DNA from: Ardenticatenaceae bacterium
Lineage (GTDB): Bacteria; Chloroflexota; Anaerolineae; Promineifilales; Promineifilaceae
DNA: 64,000 nt
Assembly (NCBI GenBank): GCA_020634565.1
Contig: JACKBN010000007.1
Span: forward strand, 124,001-188,000
Reading direction: 5' to 3'
Shown here: positions 48,528 through 58,550 of the stretch, piece by piece
Layout of the letters: each line of letters begins with the position of its first letter
Position numbering within the stretch: the stretch's first letter is position 1
Program-made: the position numbers and the translations under genes
The notes under the pieces: generated by a model
Databases searched by the model: none
The model's input: the letters and a program-made list of their open reading frames with translations, nothing else
What the model was told of the DNA's origin: nothing

Positions 48528-50309
48528 TTAGCGGATAACAAAAGGTAAATACACCCAAAATGATTCTGTTTGTGTGGGATCTGGAGTTTCCGTGGGTGGC
48601 AAGGTAGGTGTGGGGGAAGTAACGGCCGTTTGCGTAGGTGTCGGCGAGGGTCCGGGGGTCGGGCTGCTTGTGGGTGTAGGCGAAGGACCAGATGTTGCCG
48701 TGCCGGTTACGGTGGGCGTGGCTGTTGCGGTTGGTGATGGCGTTGCCGTGGCCGTCGCCGTGGCTGTGGCAGTATTCGTGGCGGTTGGGGTAGCCGTGGG
48801 GGCGCCCTCCAGCAAAGCACAGGCCGAAAACTCAGAGGTGTTGCCGTCCGGGTCGGTGGCTGTGGCCGTAAAGTAGCGGCCCGTTACCCCACCCAAGCTA
48901 AACTGAAATTGCAGGTGGCCCTGCGCATCCGTTTGCTGCGGAAAAGTGGAAAAATATTCCTGACCTTCACCAAAGCCAGTCGGATCACAGCTGTCATTGA
49001 GGTAGGTATCAATCTGGTAGACTATGTTAGGCTTACTGTCGAGCACCACATTCACAATCGGGCTGCCAGGGGATGTGGTAAGAACCGGATAATTTTGATG
49101 TCCGTTTTCGTCACCATCCGCGTCGCCTGGATCGTTGATGTCCACCCCACCATAACCCAACTGAATGCCTAAATCGTCGTTGCCATAAATAGCATTGCCT
49201 CGAATCGCATTCTGTATGGGAATATCGGCTTGAATGGTCGTTACACGGACGCCATAGGAACCATTGTGTGCAATCAGGTTGGCTTCGCCAACGGCCGTTC
49301 CCCCCACCGTATTGGCAAAGGCTTCACCATACAGCCAAATGCCATTTTGCGTGTTGGGCAGCGGCTTCACACCATCTCTGGCCACCCCAATCTGGTTTCC
49401 CTGAATAATGCTTTGATTGCCGCCCGAAGCGATTCCATCACCACTGTTGCCACTAATCAAATTGCGCGCAAGAGGGACGCTGCCACCTATGTGGTTACCC
49501 GTCGTGCCTGAAGAAATGAGGACACCTTCTATCTCATTACCCAAAGCGCTCAGCCCATCGGCCGTGGTCCCCACAAAGTTGTTGGCAACAAGATTGTTGT
49601 CTGAGAAGTAGTTGATGTAGATGCCTATATTTTCATTGCCCGAAATAACGTTGCGCTGCTGTACCGAGCCTTGCCCACCAATAACGTTGTCGCTGGCCCA
49701 GACAAAAACGCCGTAATTCCCGTTGCCCATATCCGAAACGCCATCGGCACCTATGCCAATATGATTGCAGCGCAGCCGATTGTTATCTCCTAAAATCTCA
49801 ACGCCCCGGGAAGCAAAATTGCCAATCACCAAACCGCGAATCGTGCTGCCTTCGCTGCCAGCGAAGAGAGTAAGGCCAGACGCGCCAACACCAGCATTGC
49901 TGCCGTCCAACACAATCATCAGGTTGGCCGGAGCGTTGGCAGTAGGGCAGCTAGCCCCCGGTTGAGTCTCGCCATCAATCACAACGGGCACCGTAATGGC
50001 TGGCAGTTCAGCGGTTGGGGCAATCGTAAAAGGGCCGGTGCCCGAAATATCAAATTCAATCCGATGGGGCGTTGTGTCTGGGCCAAGGGCATTCAACTCT
50101 TCAATGGCGGCTCGCAAGCTGCATTGATCCCCGGAAAATGCTGGCAGCACATCACATTTCCCGTCCCCAGGATTCCAATCACTTGAGTCGCCAGAGCCGT
50201 TGACGGTAACGGTGATTCCCGCCGCATAAACCGCCTGCACCAGAAACCAACTGCCAAAGGCCAACACACCCATTGCCAGAAAAAAGAAAACGGTTGTCTT
50301 TCGTTTCAT
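48528..50309 (-). CDS. Secreted parallel beta-helix protein with Thr/Pro linker (593 aa)
   Basis: A signal peptide (MKRKTTVFFFLAMGVLAFGS) is followed by a CSLRAAIEELNA variant of the CSLREAI motif and a beta-helix of NNxIGG-type turns (NVIGGQGSVQQRNVISGNEN, LVANNFVGTTADGLSALGNE). After FSACALLEGAP comes a low-complexity Thr/Ala/Pro linker of about 70 residues, then FWVYLPFVIR at the end. It closely follows the second half of the 50369 protein. The ATG 50309 has GGAG five bases upstream; the longer frame lies in non-coding DNA. A secreted surface or adhesive role is likely. Confidence 0.85.
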   Translation of the reverse strand: MKRKTTVFFFLAMGVLAFGSWFLVQAVYAAGITVTVNGSGDSSDWNPGDGKCDVLPAFSGDQCSLRAAIEELNALGPDTTPHRIEFDISGTGPFTIAPTAELPAITVPVVIDGETQPGASCPTANAPANLMIVLDGSNAGVGASGLTLFAGSEGSTIRGLVIGNFASRGVEILGDNNRLRCNHIGIGADGVSDMGNGNYGVFVWASDNVIGGQGSVQQRNVISGNENIGIYINYFSDNNLVANNFVGTTADGLSALGNEIEGVLISSGTTGNHIGGSVPLARNLISGNSGDGIASGGNQSIIQGNQIGVARDGVKPLPNTQNGIWLYGEAFANTVGGTAVGEANLIAHNGSYGVRVTTIQADIPIQNAIRGNAIYGNDDLGIQLGYGGVDINDPGDADGDENGHQNYPVLTTSPGSPIVNVVLDSKPNIVYQIDTYLNDSCDPTGFGEGQEYFSTFPQQTDAQGHLQFQFSLGGVTGRYFTATATDPDGNTSEFSACALLEGAPTATPTATNTATATATATATPSPTATATPTVTGTATSGPSPTPTSSPTPGPSPTPTQTAVTSPTPTLPPTETPDPTQTESFWVYLPFVIR

Positions 50310-50368
50310 TACTGCTCCAAATTTCCTGGGGAACGGCCGTCCGCTCCCCAGGAAATCTTTTAAAAACG

Positions 50369-53300
50369 CTACTTCAACACAAAAGGAAGATAAAGTTGGG
50401 GTGGCGCCCCACCTGCCTGGGCACAAATCGAGAATTCAGAGGTGTTGCCATCTGGGTCCGTAGCGGTTACCGTGATTTGGTCACCCAGCACAAACCCGCC
50501 CACAGCGATGGTAAACGTCTGCGAACCGGTCGCATCTGTGGTCACCGGGCCATATCCCAGATATTCCTGGCCTTCGCCGTAGCCTGACGGATCGCAGCTG
50601 TCGTTGCGGTAAAAGTCGAGGCGGTATTCCGTGGACGGGGCGCTCTCCATCGTGCCCGAAATTTCGCCTGTGGCTGGGTTGGCCGAACGTAAAAGTGGAT
50701 AGTTTTGCAGGTTGTTCGCCCCTGAATCCGGGTCGTTGGGCACATCGTTGGGCGTAACGCCTTCGCCGTTCAGGTCAATGCCCAACTCATCGTTCTCGAA
50801 GATGCTGTTGCCGTAAATTGTGTTGTTTGTGGAGGTGGATAACAGTTTGACACCAGCGATACCGTTGTAAGCGACAGTGTTGTTCTCAATGTGAGTTGTC
50901 GTCACATTGCTTTCCAGAATGATGCCATTGCTGCCGTTGCCCAGGGGATCGCCGTCTTTGTTCAAGCCAATGGTGTTGTATTGAACGATATTGCCGCTGG
51001 CGTTGTCCGTCAGGTGCAGCCCGTTATAGGTGTTCCCGGCAATAAGGTTGCCTTTTTCAAGCACATCGCCGCCGATCTCATTGTTGTTGGAATTGCGAAC
51101 AAAGATACCGCTGTTGTTGGGAACGGCCGTTACGCCCGACCGATCCGTGCCCACCCGATTCCCCCAAATCTGATTGTTATCCGACAAACCACGCAGGTGA
51201 ATGCCATACAAACCATTCCCGGACACAATGTTGCGCGCGGTGCCCACGCTGCCACCAATGCGGTTGCCAGAGGCATCGTTCAGGCGAATGCCGGCTTCCG
51301 TATTGCCAATGGCCACATTCCCGATTGCGTTTAAGCCGACAAAATTGCCCTGCACCTTGTTCTCGGCGGCGCCGGAATTGAGTAAAACACCAGCAACATC
51401 ATTGCCAGAGATCACGTTGCGTTCGCTGTCAGATAGGCCACCAATGCGGTTGCTCACTCCAGTGACGCGAATGCCGTTGAGTGTGTTACCAAAATCGGCC
51501 GTGCCCACCGCATCCAGGCCAATGTAATTACAGGCAATCACGTTGCTGTCGCTGTTCACCAGGATGCCTTCTTCAGGAAAACCGCCGATAACAAGTCCGC
51601 GAATCTCGCTGCCGCTGCTGCCCGCAGCCAATCTCAGGCCATTGCCGCTGGCCAGGTTGCTGCCATCCAACACGATGAGTAAATTCGCCGTGAGGAAGCC
51701 TGCCGCACAATTGGAAAAAGGTTGGGAATTGCCATCAATCATTACCGGTTTAGTGATGTTGGCAAAAGCCGTGGCGGGAGCAATAACATGTGGGCCATTC
51801 CCGGCAATGTCAAACGCAATGCGGAAGGGGCCGTTGCCAACGGAAGCATTGACCTCCTCGATGGCGGCACGCAAGGTGCATTGATCCCCTACATTGACGG
51901 AAACATCGCAATAGCCATCACCCAAATTCCTGTCACTAGCGTCGCCTGTTGAATTCACCACATAACTAATTTCACTTACCAGCTCACATCTGCTAAATTC
52001 CGAGGTGTTTTCGGTGTTGATGTCGATGGCGGTAGCGGTCACATATTTACCGGCAGCAATAGGTGACGCCAATGTGAAATCAAAAACCAGCAAACCGCTG
52101 CCAGGAACCGTCACATCAACCGCCTGACGGAATGTTTCACCTTCACCGTATCCGAAATCATCACAGCTGCTGTTGATGTAGAAAAAGAGGGAAAGCTCAG
52201 CACCGGGAGAACCATTCAGCGAGCCTTGGATACGGCCGTTTACATCCACCGAACTCAAGACCGGATAATTTTGCAGGTCGTTGGCACCTGTATCACTGTC
52301 CAGCAAATCGTTAGCGGTCACTGCGCCGTAGAATTCACCAGGCCCCTGTAGATCAATGCCCAAAAACCCATTGTCGCGAATAATGTTTACCCGCAGCGCA
52401 TTTTCTGAAGCGTTTTCGCCAACGTAAATGCCATTGTAGTTGTTGTGGGCAATAAGGTTTGGGGCACTTGAATTCCCGACCGTATTGCCGGTGCCATCTT
52501 TAATCCAAATGCCATTGTTGCCGTTACCCAGTGGATCACCATTTTTATCGACACCGATGTAGTTATTGATGATCGTATTGCCTATGGGCAGTGACCCTTG
52601 ATCATTAATCCAGATGCCATCGTACCCATTGTCAGCAATCACATTCCGTTCATTGGCGTTAAAACCACCTATCGTATTATCATCGCCATAGATGCCGACA
52701 CCCCGAAACCCATTGCCCTGAGGACTCACCCCATCAGCTTCTGTACCAATGAAGTTACCTGCTACTACGTTAAAATCGCTGTTAGTATCCAGCAAAATGC
52801 CTGCCTGACCGTTATCCGCAATGGTGTTGCGGTCATCAATGGAATCACCACCTATCGTATTGTTGTCACCATTAACCAAAATACCGCTCAAGCCATTGCC
52901 AAGACCGACATTCCCTCCGGCATCAATACCAATGTGGTTACAGCGAATGGTGTTGTTATCGCTCCCATCACGCACAAATATGCCGTGCTTTTCAAAAAGA
53001 ATGATAGAAAGCCCTTTGATGGTGCTGCCGCTGCTGCCTGGACCCAGGCGCAAGCCGCTCGCCGCGCCGGCATTAAAACCGCTCAGGGTAATCTCCAAAT
53101 CTGAATCGTTCAGATTACTGGCGCAGTTAGCGGTGCTAAATGCCACGGCATCAATAATGACGGGATCGGTGATCGTGGGTAGCTCTGATTCAGGCAGAAT
53201 GGCGGCAAACGAAGGAAAATCAAACAAGATCGTGTCTGTACCTGGAGTGCTGTTCGCAATGTTAATGGCTTCGCGAAAGCTACAGTGGGTACTATTGCAA

Positions 53301-53458
53301 GAGCCGTCCGTCACATCATCGGTGCTATTGACGGTGAACGTAGAGCTTGGCGCAGCGGGACTGCTGGTTGTCTCTTCAGCCAGGGCGTTTTGGGATGGGC
53401 CACAAACGGCCGTAAGCATGCCCAAAGCGACCAATACGAGTTTTATATAATTTTTCAT
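50369..53458 (-). CDS. Secreted double beta-helix protein (1029 aa)
   Basis: A signal peptide is followed by two similar halves. The first (to about 495) starts FTVNSTDDVTDGSCNSTHCS; the second (from about 500) starts YVVNSTGDASDRNLGDGYCD. Each has a CSFREAI/CTLRAAI motif, beta-helix turns of the NTIGG type, and a closing domain (YGEGETF or YGEGQEYLGYG, then TATDPDGNTSEFSICA). The tail is LYLPFVLK. It arose by internal duplication; the 48528 protein is like one half. The ATG 53458 has AAGGAAGTGAC upstream. Probably a surface or matrix protein. Confidence 0.87.
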   Translation of the reverse strand: MKNYIKLVLVALGMLTAVCGPSQNALAEETTSSPAAPSSTFTVNSTDDVTDGSCNSTHCSFREAINIANSTPGTDTILFDFPSFAAILPESELPTITDPVIIDAVAFSTANCASNLNDSDLEITLSGFNAGAASGLRLGPGSSGSTIKGLSIILFEKHGIFVRDGSDNNTIRCNHIGIDAGGNVGLGNGLSGILVNGDNNTIGGDSIDDRNTIADNGQAGILLDTNSDFNVVAGNFIGTEADGVSPQGNGFRGVGIYGDDNTIGGFNANERNVIADNGYDGIWINDQGSLPIGNTIINNYIGVDKNGDPLGNGNNGIWIKDGTGNTVGNSSAPNLIAHNNYNGIYVGENASENALRVNIIRDNGFLGIDLQGPGEFYGAVTANDLLDSDTGANDLQNYPVLSSVDVNGRIQGSLNGSPGAELSLFFYINSSCDDFGYGEGETFRQAVDVTVPGSGLLVFDFTLASPIAAGKYVTATAIDINTENTSEFSRCELVSEISYVVNSTGDASDRNLGDGYCDVSVNVGDQCTLRAAIEEVNASVGNGPFRIAFDIAGNGPHVIAPATAFANITKPVMIDGNSQPFSNCAAGFLTANLLIVLDGSNLASGNGLRLAAGSSGSEIRGLVIGGFPEEGILVNSDSNVIACNYIGLDAVGTADFGNTLNGIRVTGVSNRIGGLSDSERNVISGNDVAGVLLNSGAAENKVQGNFVGLNAIGNVAIGNTEAGIRLNDASGNRIGGSVGTARNIVSGNGLYGIHLRGLSDNNQIWGNRVGTDRSGVTAVPNNSGIFVRNSNNNEIGGDVLEKGNLIAGNTYNGLHLTDNASGNIVQYNTIGLNKDGDPLGNGSNGIILESNVTTTHIENNTVAYNGIAGVKLLSTSTNNTIYGNSIFENDELGIDLNGEGVTPNDVPNDPDSGANNLQNYPLLRSANPATGEISGTMESAPSTEYRLDFYRNDSCDPSGYGEGQEYLGYGPVTTDATGSQTFTIAVGGFVLGDQITVTATDPDGNTSEFSICAQAGGAPPQLYLPFVLK

Positions 53459-53667
53459 GTCACTTCCTTTACATAAATGAATTCAATACGGATTTTTTAC
53501 AGCAAGGATGGCGAGGATGAACAAGCCTGATCAGGGCAATTCGCAAGGATGGGGTCACAAAGTTGGCAACAGCATAGGACAAACCAGCTACCAACACATC
53601 GGTAGCGGTTCCCTATTTTGCAATTTTCTATTCCCTATATTGGGGAGCCTAAACTAGGGGAGGAGGG

Positions 53668-56241
53668 TTAATCTGAGAGGAGTTGTCGCGCTAACTCAGC
53701 CGCTTCTTCACGTGACGAAACAACCAGCTTACCCAAAACGGCCGAAACATGATGATCGACCGTCTTGGGTGAAATGTGCAAGCGCTCTGCAATGTCGGCA
53801 TTGGTCAATTCTTCGGCCAGCAGCGCCCACACCTCCATTTGTCGATTGGTTAAATAGAAAGGATTTTCTTTGGTGCTGGCACGCGGCCCACGCGGAATCA
53901 CATCAGCGCCAGCAGCACGCAGCTGCTGGCGCACCCACTCGGCCATCGGCTGAGCTTCCAACTGTTCAAACAAGGTAAGCGCTTTTATCTGGGCATCGCT
54001 GTCTCCATAAGCCAGCGCCCGCGCCTGTTCGTACGGGCAACCCATCATTTCCCACGCTTCCGCCGCCCCGCGCCAGTCGCCCGCAATTTGCAGGGCAAAG
54101 GGCGCGGCAGCCCATTCTGGCAACTCGACCGCTTCGCCCGCGCACCATAGCCAAAAGGCCAGTTCCCCCACGTACCATTCATGATGATGACTAAGCGCCA
54201 GGTCATAAACCAACCGCGCCTCAGCGAACGTCTTTTCATGGTCTCCAGCCAGCCAGGCAGCTTCCGCCCGCGCCGCCCGAACCATGCCCTCGCGCTGGCG
54301 AAACCCTTGCTTCAGCAACATATCAAGCCCTTCATCTAAGGCTGTCCACGCGTCAGGTTCGCCGCGACGCGCCCGCAGCCGCCCTAGCGCCACCAACGCT
54401 GGGCCACGCCCCGGTGACGTGCTGCTCCGCTGCGACGCTTCCATGCCAACTGTCTCAGCCGCCGCCCACTCCCCTAGAAACAGCTTATGCAGCGCCAACC
54501 AGCCATCCATGTACGCCCGTAGCGAATCCAGATGGCGCTCCTGAGTAAAGGGCAGCCCTTCGGCAAACGTCTGCTCGGCCCGCTCAAATTGGTAAAAATC
54601 CACATAAATCGAAGCCAGGTTGGCATAGATGTTGCCCGCTCGGGTCGCATGATCAAACTTTAGCGCCAGCCGCAAACTTTGTTCCAGCAAACTGGTACCC
54701 TGCGCGTGATCCAGGTAAAGCCAACACAATCCGGCAATTTCCAGCAGGCGTGGCAGTTCCACTTCTTCCTCAAAATATTGGGCGAGGGTGATGCCTTTTT
54801 CTGCCATCGCCACGCCGCGCTCGCTGTCGCCGTTCCCCAAACTCAGCCACGCTTCCATGTTGTACGCCGAAATCAACTCCAGATTGGGCGCCAGCGGTTC
54901 CAAAATTTCCAGCGCAGCCCGATTGGTGGCTTCAGCCTCACTCTTCTGGCCAGCAACTTGCAGGAGCAGGGCCAACTTGGTCAGGCTCTGGCCCTGGCGC
55001 AACGGCTGCCCGGCCTCTTGCCACAGCGCCACCGCCTCACGACGCTTGGCAATGGCATCGGGACGACGATTAACGATGTCGCACTCAACCGAAAACTCGT
55101 CCAGCAGTTGGGCACGCTCGGCAGCGGGCAAGTTTTCGGCGTGGGCCAACGCCAGTTCAAACAGTTGCACCGCCGCCCGGTGGGCCTTCGCCGCTTCAGC
55201 CTGACGGGCAGCCTGTGGCGCGTAAGTCAAAATGGCCTCTTTGTCTCCAGCGGCTTCGGCATGGTGGGCCAGCCGCGCCAAATCTTTTTTTCCAGTGGCA
55301 GAAACGATCAGCGCATCTAAAACAGCCTGGTGCAACAAAGTGCGCTGGTGTGGGGCAATCTGGTTGAGGATAGCTTGGCGGGCCAACTCATGGCGAAAAA
55401 CAAAATGGTCCCCTTGAACCAACAGGATGCCCAACTCCAGGCTTTCGTCAACAACATCGGCCTCGGCCTGGGTGACGGCTTTCAGCAGCCACGGCTCGAT
55501 GCGCTGGCCAATCACGGCCGCCGCATTCAGCACGGCCCGCCCCGACAAAGAGAGGCGCGAAACGCGGGCCAGCACCACCTCGCGTACGGTAAGCGGAATG
55601 CCTTCCTCACCAGAGGTCAGCACCTGAGTAATGAAAAATGGGTTACCAGCCGTCAGACGGTGCAGTTGGGTGACATCCCCAGCGTAATTTTGGGCTAAGT
55701 GGCGAACGGCCGTTACCGACAGCGGCATCACTCCCAAACGCACCACGCCGGGATGGCGCACCACCTCCCCCAGCAGCAGCCGCAACGGATGCTGCGTGCC
55801 CAGCTCGTCATCACGATAAGTCGCAATGACCAGCGAACTGGTTTGCTGGATGCGCCGTCCCAAATATTTGAGCAGGTCCAGGGTGGCCTCATCAGCCCAG
55901 TGAATATCTTCAAACACGAGAATGGTGGGCGTCTGGCAAACGCTTAGGCAAGCAGCAAAGATAGCTGGCCGGTTGAGCGGCGCTTCCAGCAGGGGCAGTA
56001 GTTCGCCGCGCAGCTGAGCCGCCATATCGTGCAGTGGACCCAACGGCCGTGGCGTAAACAAAGCATCACACGCCCCCCACAGCACCCGGCTGGTTTGACG
56101 TTGAATGAATTGCTCCACCAGGCTAGTTTTGCCAATGCCCGCCTCGCCGCTAATGAGCAGGAAACGGCCGTTGCCCGTCTGGGCGGTTTGCCAGGCAGTT
56201 TGCAATTGCGCTAAGGCAGATTCACGCTCAAGAATCTCCAT
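53668..56241 (-). CDS. MalT/LuxR-type ATPase transcription regulator
   Basis: The 857-residue product has an AAA/STAND ATPase (SGEAGIGKTSLVEQF near 31; TILVFEDIHWADEATLDLLKYL near 110), a long helical TPR-like middle and a C-terminal LuxR helix-turn-helix (LTNRQMEVWALLAEELTNAD, then HISPKTVDHHVSAVLGKL). It resembles large LuxR regulators that bind a small inducer and activate a regulon. The ATG 56241 has GAGG seven bases upstream. Immediate targets are not evident; it follows the methylmalonyl-CoA mutase gene and precedes the beta-helix genes on the same strand. Confidence 0.9.
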   Translation of the reverse strand: MEILERESALAQLQTAWQTAQTGNGRFLLISGEAGIGKTSLVEQFIQRQTSRVLWGACDALFTPRPLGPLHDMAAQLRGELLPLLEAPLNRPAIFAACLSVCQTPTILVFEDIHWADEATLDLLKYLGRRIQQTSSLVIATYRDDELGTQHPLRLLLGEVVRHPGVVRLGVMPLSVTAVRHLAQNYAGDVTQLHRLTAGNPFFITQVLTSGEEGIPLTVREVVLARVSRLSLSGRAVLNAAAVIGQRIEPWLLKAVTQAEADVVDESLELGILLVQGDHFVFRHELARQAILNQIAPHQRTLLHQAVLDALIVSATGKKDLARLAHHAEAAGDKEAILTYAPQAARQAEAAKAHRAAVQLFELALAHAENLPAAERAQLLDEFSVECDIVNRRPDAIAKRREAVALWQEAGQPLRQGQSLTKLALLLQVAGQKSEAEATNRAALEILEPLAPNLELISAYNMEAWLSLGNGDSERGVAMAEKGITLAQYFEEEVELPRLLEIAGLCWLYLDHAQGTSLLEQSLRLALKFDHATRAGNIYANLASIYVDFYQFERAEQTFAEGLPFTQERHLDSLRAYMDGWLALHKLFLGEWAAAETVGMEASQRSSTSPGRGPALVALGRLRARRGEPDAWTALDEGLDMLLKQGFRQREGMVRAARAEAAWLAGDHEKTFAEARLVYDLALSHHHEWYVGELAFWLWCAGEAVELPEWAAAPFALQIAGDWRGAAEAWEMMGCPYEQARALAYGDSDAQIKALTLFEQLEAQPMAEWVRQQLRAAGADVIPRGPRASTKENPFYLTNRQMEVWALLAEELTNADIAERLHISPKTVDHHVSAVLGKLVVSSREEAAELARQLLSD

Positions 56242-56350
56242 ACAGTTGCCTCGTCATGATTGACCCAAATTGGTCCAATCTTTGGCCACAGAAAATATGG
56301 GGAATTATGAGGCAATCGATTAATTTTCTCTGTAGCTTATTTGATACTGT

Positions 56351-58033
56351 CTAAATCCAGGTTGGCTCCTCGTACTTGCCAAACACCTCACGGAACACGT
56401 CCGTAATTTCGCCCAGAGTGGCATATTCCCGCACCGCCTCGATGATGAACGGCATGGTGTTGGCCGTACCCTGCGCCGCTTCGCGCAGCGCTTGCAGGGC
56501 CGCGCCCACCTTCTCGCTATCCCGCTCCGCCTTCACCCGCTGAATACGCGCAATTTGCCGCTCATACCCCTGCGGGTCCATTTGCAAAATGGGAATGCGA
56601 ATATCCTCCGCTTGATCGACAAAGCCATTCACGCCCACGATGGTGCGCTCGTTGGCATCAATTTCCCGCTGGTACTGGTACGCCGCGTTGGAAATTTCCC
56701 GCTGGTAAAAACCCTGGTCGATGGCAGGCAACACGCCGCCCAATTCCTCAACCTGCTGCCAATATTCGTATACCTGCGCCTCGATTTTGTTGGTCTCGTG
56801 TTCCACAAAAAAGGATCCAGCTAACGGATCAATCGTGTTGGCCACGCCGCTTTCCTCGGCAATGATTTGCTGGGTGCGCATGGCAATCGTTACCGCTTCC
56901 TCACTGGGTAACGCCAACGCCTCATCCATGCTGTTGGTGTGCAGGCTTTGGGTTCCACCTAAAACGGCCGCTAACGCCTGAATCGCCACCCGCACAATGT
57001 TATTCTCTGGCTGCTGCGCCGTGAGGGAGACACCGGCTGTTTGCGTATGGAAGCGACACAGCCACGAGCGTGGATTCTTCGCGCCAAACGTCTCGCGCAT
57101 CTCCCGTGCCCAAATGCGACGCGCCGCGCGGAACTTGGCAATCTCCTCAAAAAAGTCGTTGTGGCAGTTGAAGAAGAGGCTCAGGCGCGGGGCAAAATCG
57201 TCGATGTCCAGACCGCGCGCCAGCGCCCAGCGCACGTATTCCAGCCCGTCGCCGAGGGTAAAAGCGAGTTCTTGAGCGGCCGTTGAGCCTGCCTCGCGAA
57301 TGTGGTAGCCACTGATGGAAACGGTGTTCCATTCGGGCATGTTTTTGGTGCCAAATTCAATCGTGTCGGTCACCAGCCGCATTGAGGGTTCCGGCGGGAA
57401 GATATACTCTTTTTGGGCAATGTACTCCTTGAGAATGTCGTTTTGCAGCGTGCCGCGCAGCTTGGCCATCGGCACGCCCTGCTTTTCGGCGGCAACGATG
57501 TACATGGCCCAAATCATCGGCGCGGGGCTATTGATCGTCATGCTGGTGCTGACTTTGTCCAGCGGGATGCCGTCGAACAGGATTTCCATATCGGCCAAGC
57601 TGCTGATGGCCACGCCGCAGTGGCCAAATTCGCCTAACGCTTCGGGCGCGTCGGTGTCGTAGCCCATCAACGTGGCCAGGTCAAAAGCGACGGAGAGGCC
57701 CATATTGCCCTGCTCTAACAGATATTTGTAGCGGGCGTTGGTTTCTTCGGCGGTGCCAAAGCCGGCAAACATGCGGGTGGTCCAAGGGCGACCGCGATAC
57801 ATAGTGGCATGGACGCCGCGCGTGTAGGGGTATTCGCCGGGCATTCCCAAATCTTGTTGATAGTCCAGGTCAGCGACGTCCAGCGGGGTATAGAGCCGCT
57901 TAATCGGCTCACTGGAGGTGGTGATGAATTGCTCTTTGCGTTCAGGGAAGCGGGAGAGGGTTTTGTGCAGGGTTGTTTCTTCCCATTTGTCGTTGTTTTC
58001 GGCCAGCTCGGCCAGCTTTTGTTTATCGTACAT
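56351..58033 (-). CDS. Methylmalonyl-CoA mutase large subunit, catalytic domain
   Basis: The 560-residue product is the substrate-binding barrel of a B12-dependent acyl-CoA mutase: PYTRGVHATMYRGRPWTTRMFAGFG, TMTINSPAPMIWAMY, ISGYHIREAGSTAAQELAFT and RFHTQTAGVSLTAQQPENNI. It lacks the C-terminal B12-binding domain (no DxHxxG), so it needs a separate small subunit that is not in this window. It interconverts methylmalonyl- and succinyl-CoA, or an isobutyryl-type substrate; the specificity residues cannot be judged. The ATG 58033 has AAAAGGAGCACCC upstream. No meaB or epimerase is adjacent. Confidence 0.92.
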   Translation of the reverse strand: MYDKQKLAELAENNDKWEETTLHKTLSRFPERKEQFITTSSEPIKRLYTPLDVADLDYQQDLGMPGEYPYTRGVHATMYRGRPWTTRMFAGFGTAEETNARYKYLLEQGNMGLSVAFDLATLMGYDTDAPEALGEFGHCGVAISSLADMEILFDGIPLDKVSTSMTINSPAPMIWAMYIVAAEKQGVPMAKLRGTLQNDILKEYIAQKEYIFPPEPSMRLVTDTIEFGTKNMPEWNTVSISGYHIREAGSTAAQELAFTLGDGLEYVRWALARGLDIDDFAPRLSLFFNCHNDFFEEIAKFRAARRIWAREMRETFGAKNPRSWLCRFHTQTAGVSLTAQQPENNIVRVAIQALAAVLGGTQSLHTNSMDEALALPSEEAVTIAMRTQQIIAEESGVANTIDPLAGSFFVEHETNKIEAQVYEYWQQVEELGGVLPAIDQGFYQREISNAAYQYQREIDANERTIVGVNGFVDQAEDIRIPILQMDPQGYERQIARIQRVKAERDSEKVGAALQALREAAQGTANTMPFIIEAVREYATLGEITDVFREVFGKYEEPTWI

Positions 58034-58233
58034 GGGTGCTCCTTTTGGGGAGATTGGAGACTGGAGATTGTTTTCTCACAGCCACATTCTCCGAGAATGG
58101 CGGTTGTTGTGAGTTGTGGGTTACCTGAGGATTATACTGAGGGGGGATTTTGTTGGCTAGAGACGGCCGTTTGAATGGTTAATCGTTAATGGTAAATGGT
58201 TGATGGTTAACGGCCAACTATTCGTCTAAAAAA

Positions 58234-58263
58234 TTGCAGGCACGCTTTGGAAAATGCTATACT
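58234..58263 (+). promoter_or_regulatory. Promoter of the nucleotidyltransferase module
   Basis: TTGCAG (58234-58239), 18 bases and TATACT (58258-58263) precede the 58299 gene by about 35 bases. Confidence 0.55.
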
Positions 58264-58298
58264 GTCCCAATTGAGCAAGTCTCGCACACGTGGCTATT

Positions 58299-58550
58299 AT
58301 GTTAACTGATACAAATCCAGAAACCGAAACAATCCTAGCCGATCTATTGCGTCAGGTGCCAATTTGGCGCAAATTGGAGATGATGAGCCAGCTAAATCAG
58401 ACAGCCAAACAGTTGGTGCTAGCTGGCTTAAAAGAGCAATATCCAAATGCAGATGCAGCCTGCCTGCGCCGCCATTTGGCAGATCGACTGCTAGGCGGCG
58501 AGTTGGCACAAACAATATATGGTCCTCATGCATGTGGAACGGCCGTATGA
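58299..58550 (+). CDS. Small helical partner of a nucleotidyltransferase
   Basis: The 83-residue product is all-helical: ETILADLLRQVPIWRKLEMMSQLNQTAKQLVLAGLKEQYPNADAACLRRHLADRLLGGELAQTIYG. I recognise the same small protein next to similar nucleotidyltransferases in Cyanobacteria and other Chloroflexota, but know of no function. It ends at ATGA shared with the next start. It may be the antitoxin or substrate-recognition part of a pair. The start is the ATG at 58299; a GTG at 58290 is possible and no SD is clear. Confidence 0.6.
   Translation: MLTDTNPETETILADLLRQVPIWRKLEMMSQLNQTAKQLVLAGLKEQYPNADAACLRRHLADRLLGGELAQTIYGPHACGTAV

Noticed and set aside
48560..48790. GTGGC/GTGGG-rich low-complexity tract that looks like a minisatellite
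   Set aside because: It is the coding sequence for the Thr/Ala/Pro linker of the 48528 protein, so composition explains it.
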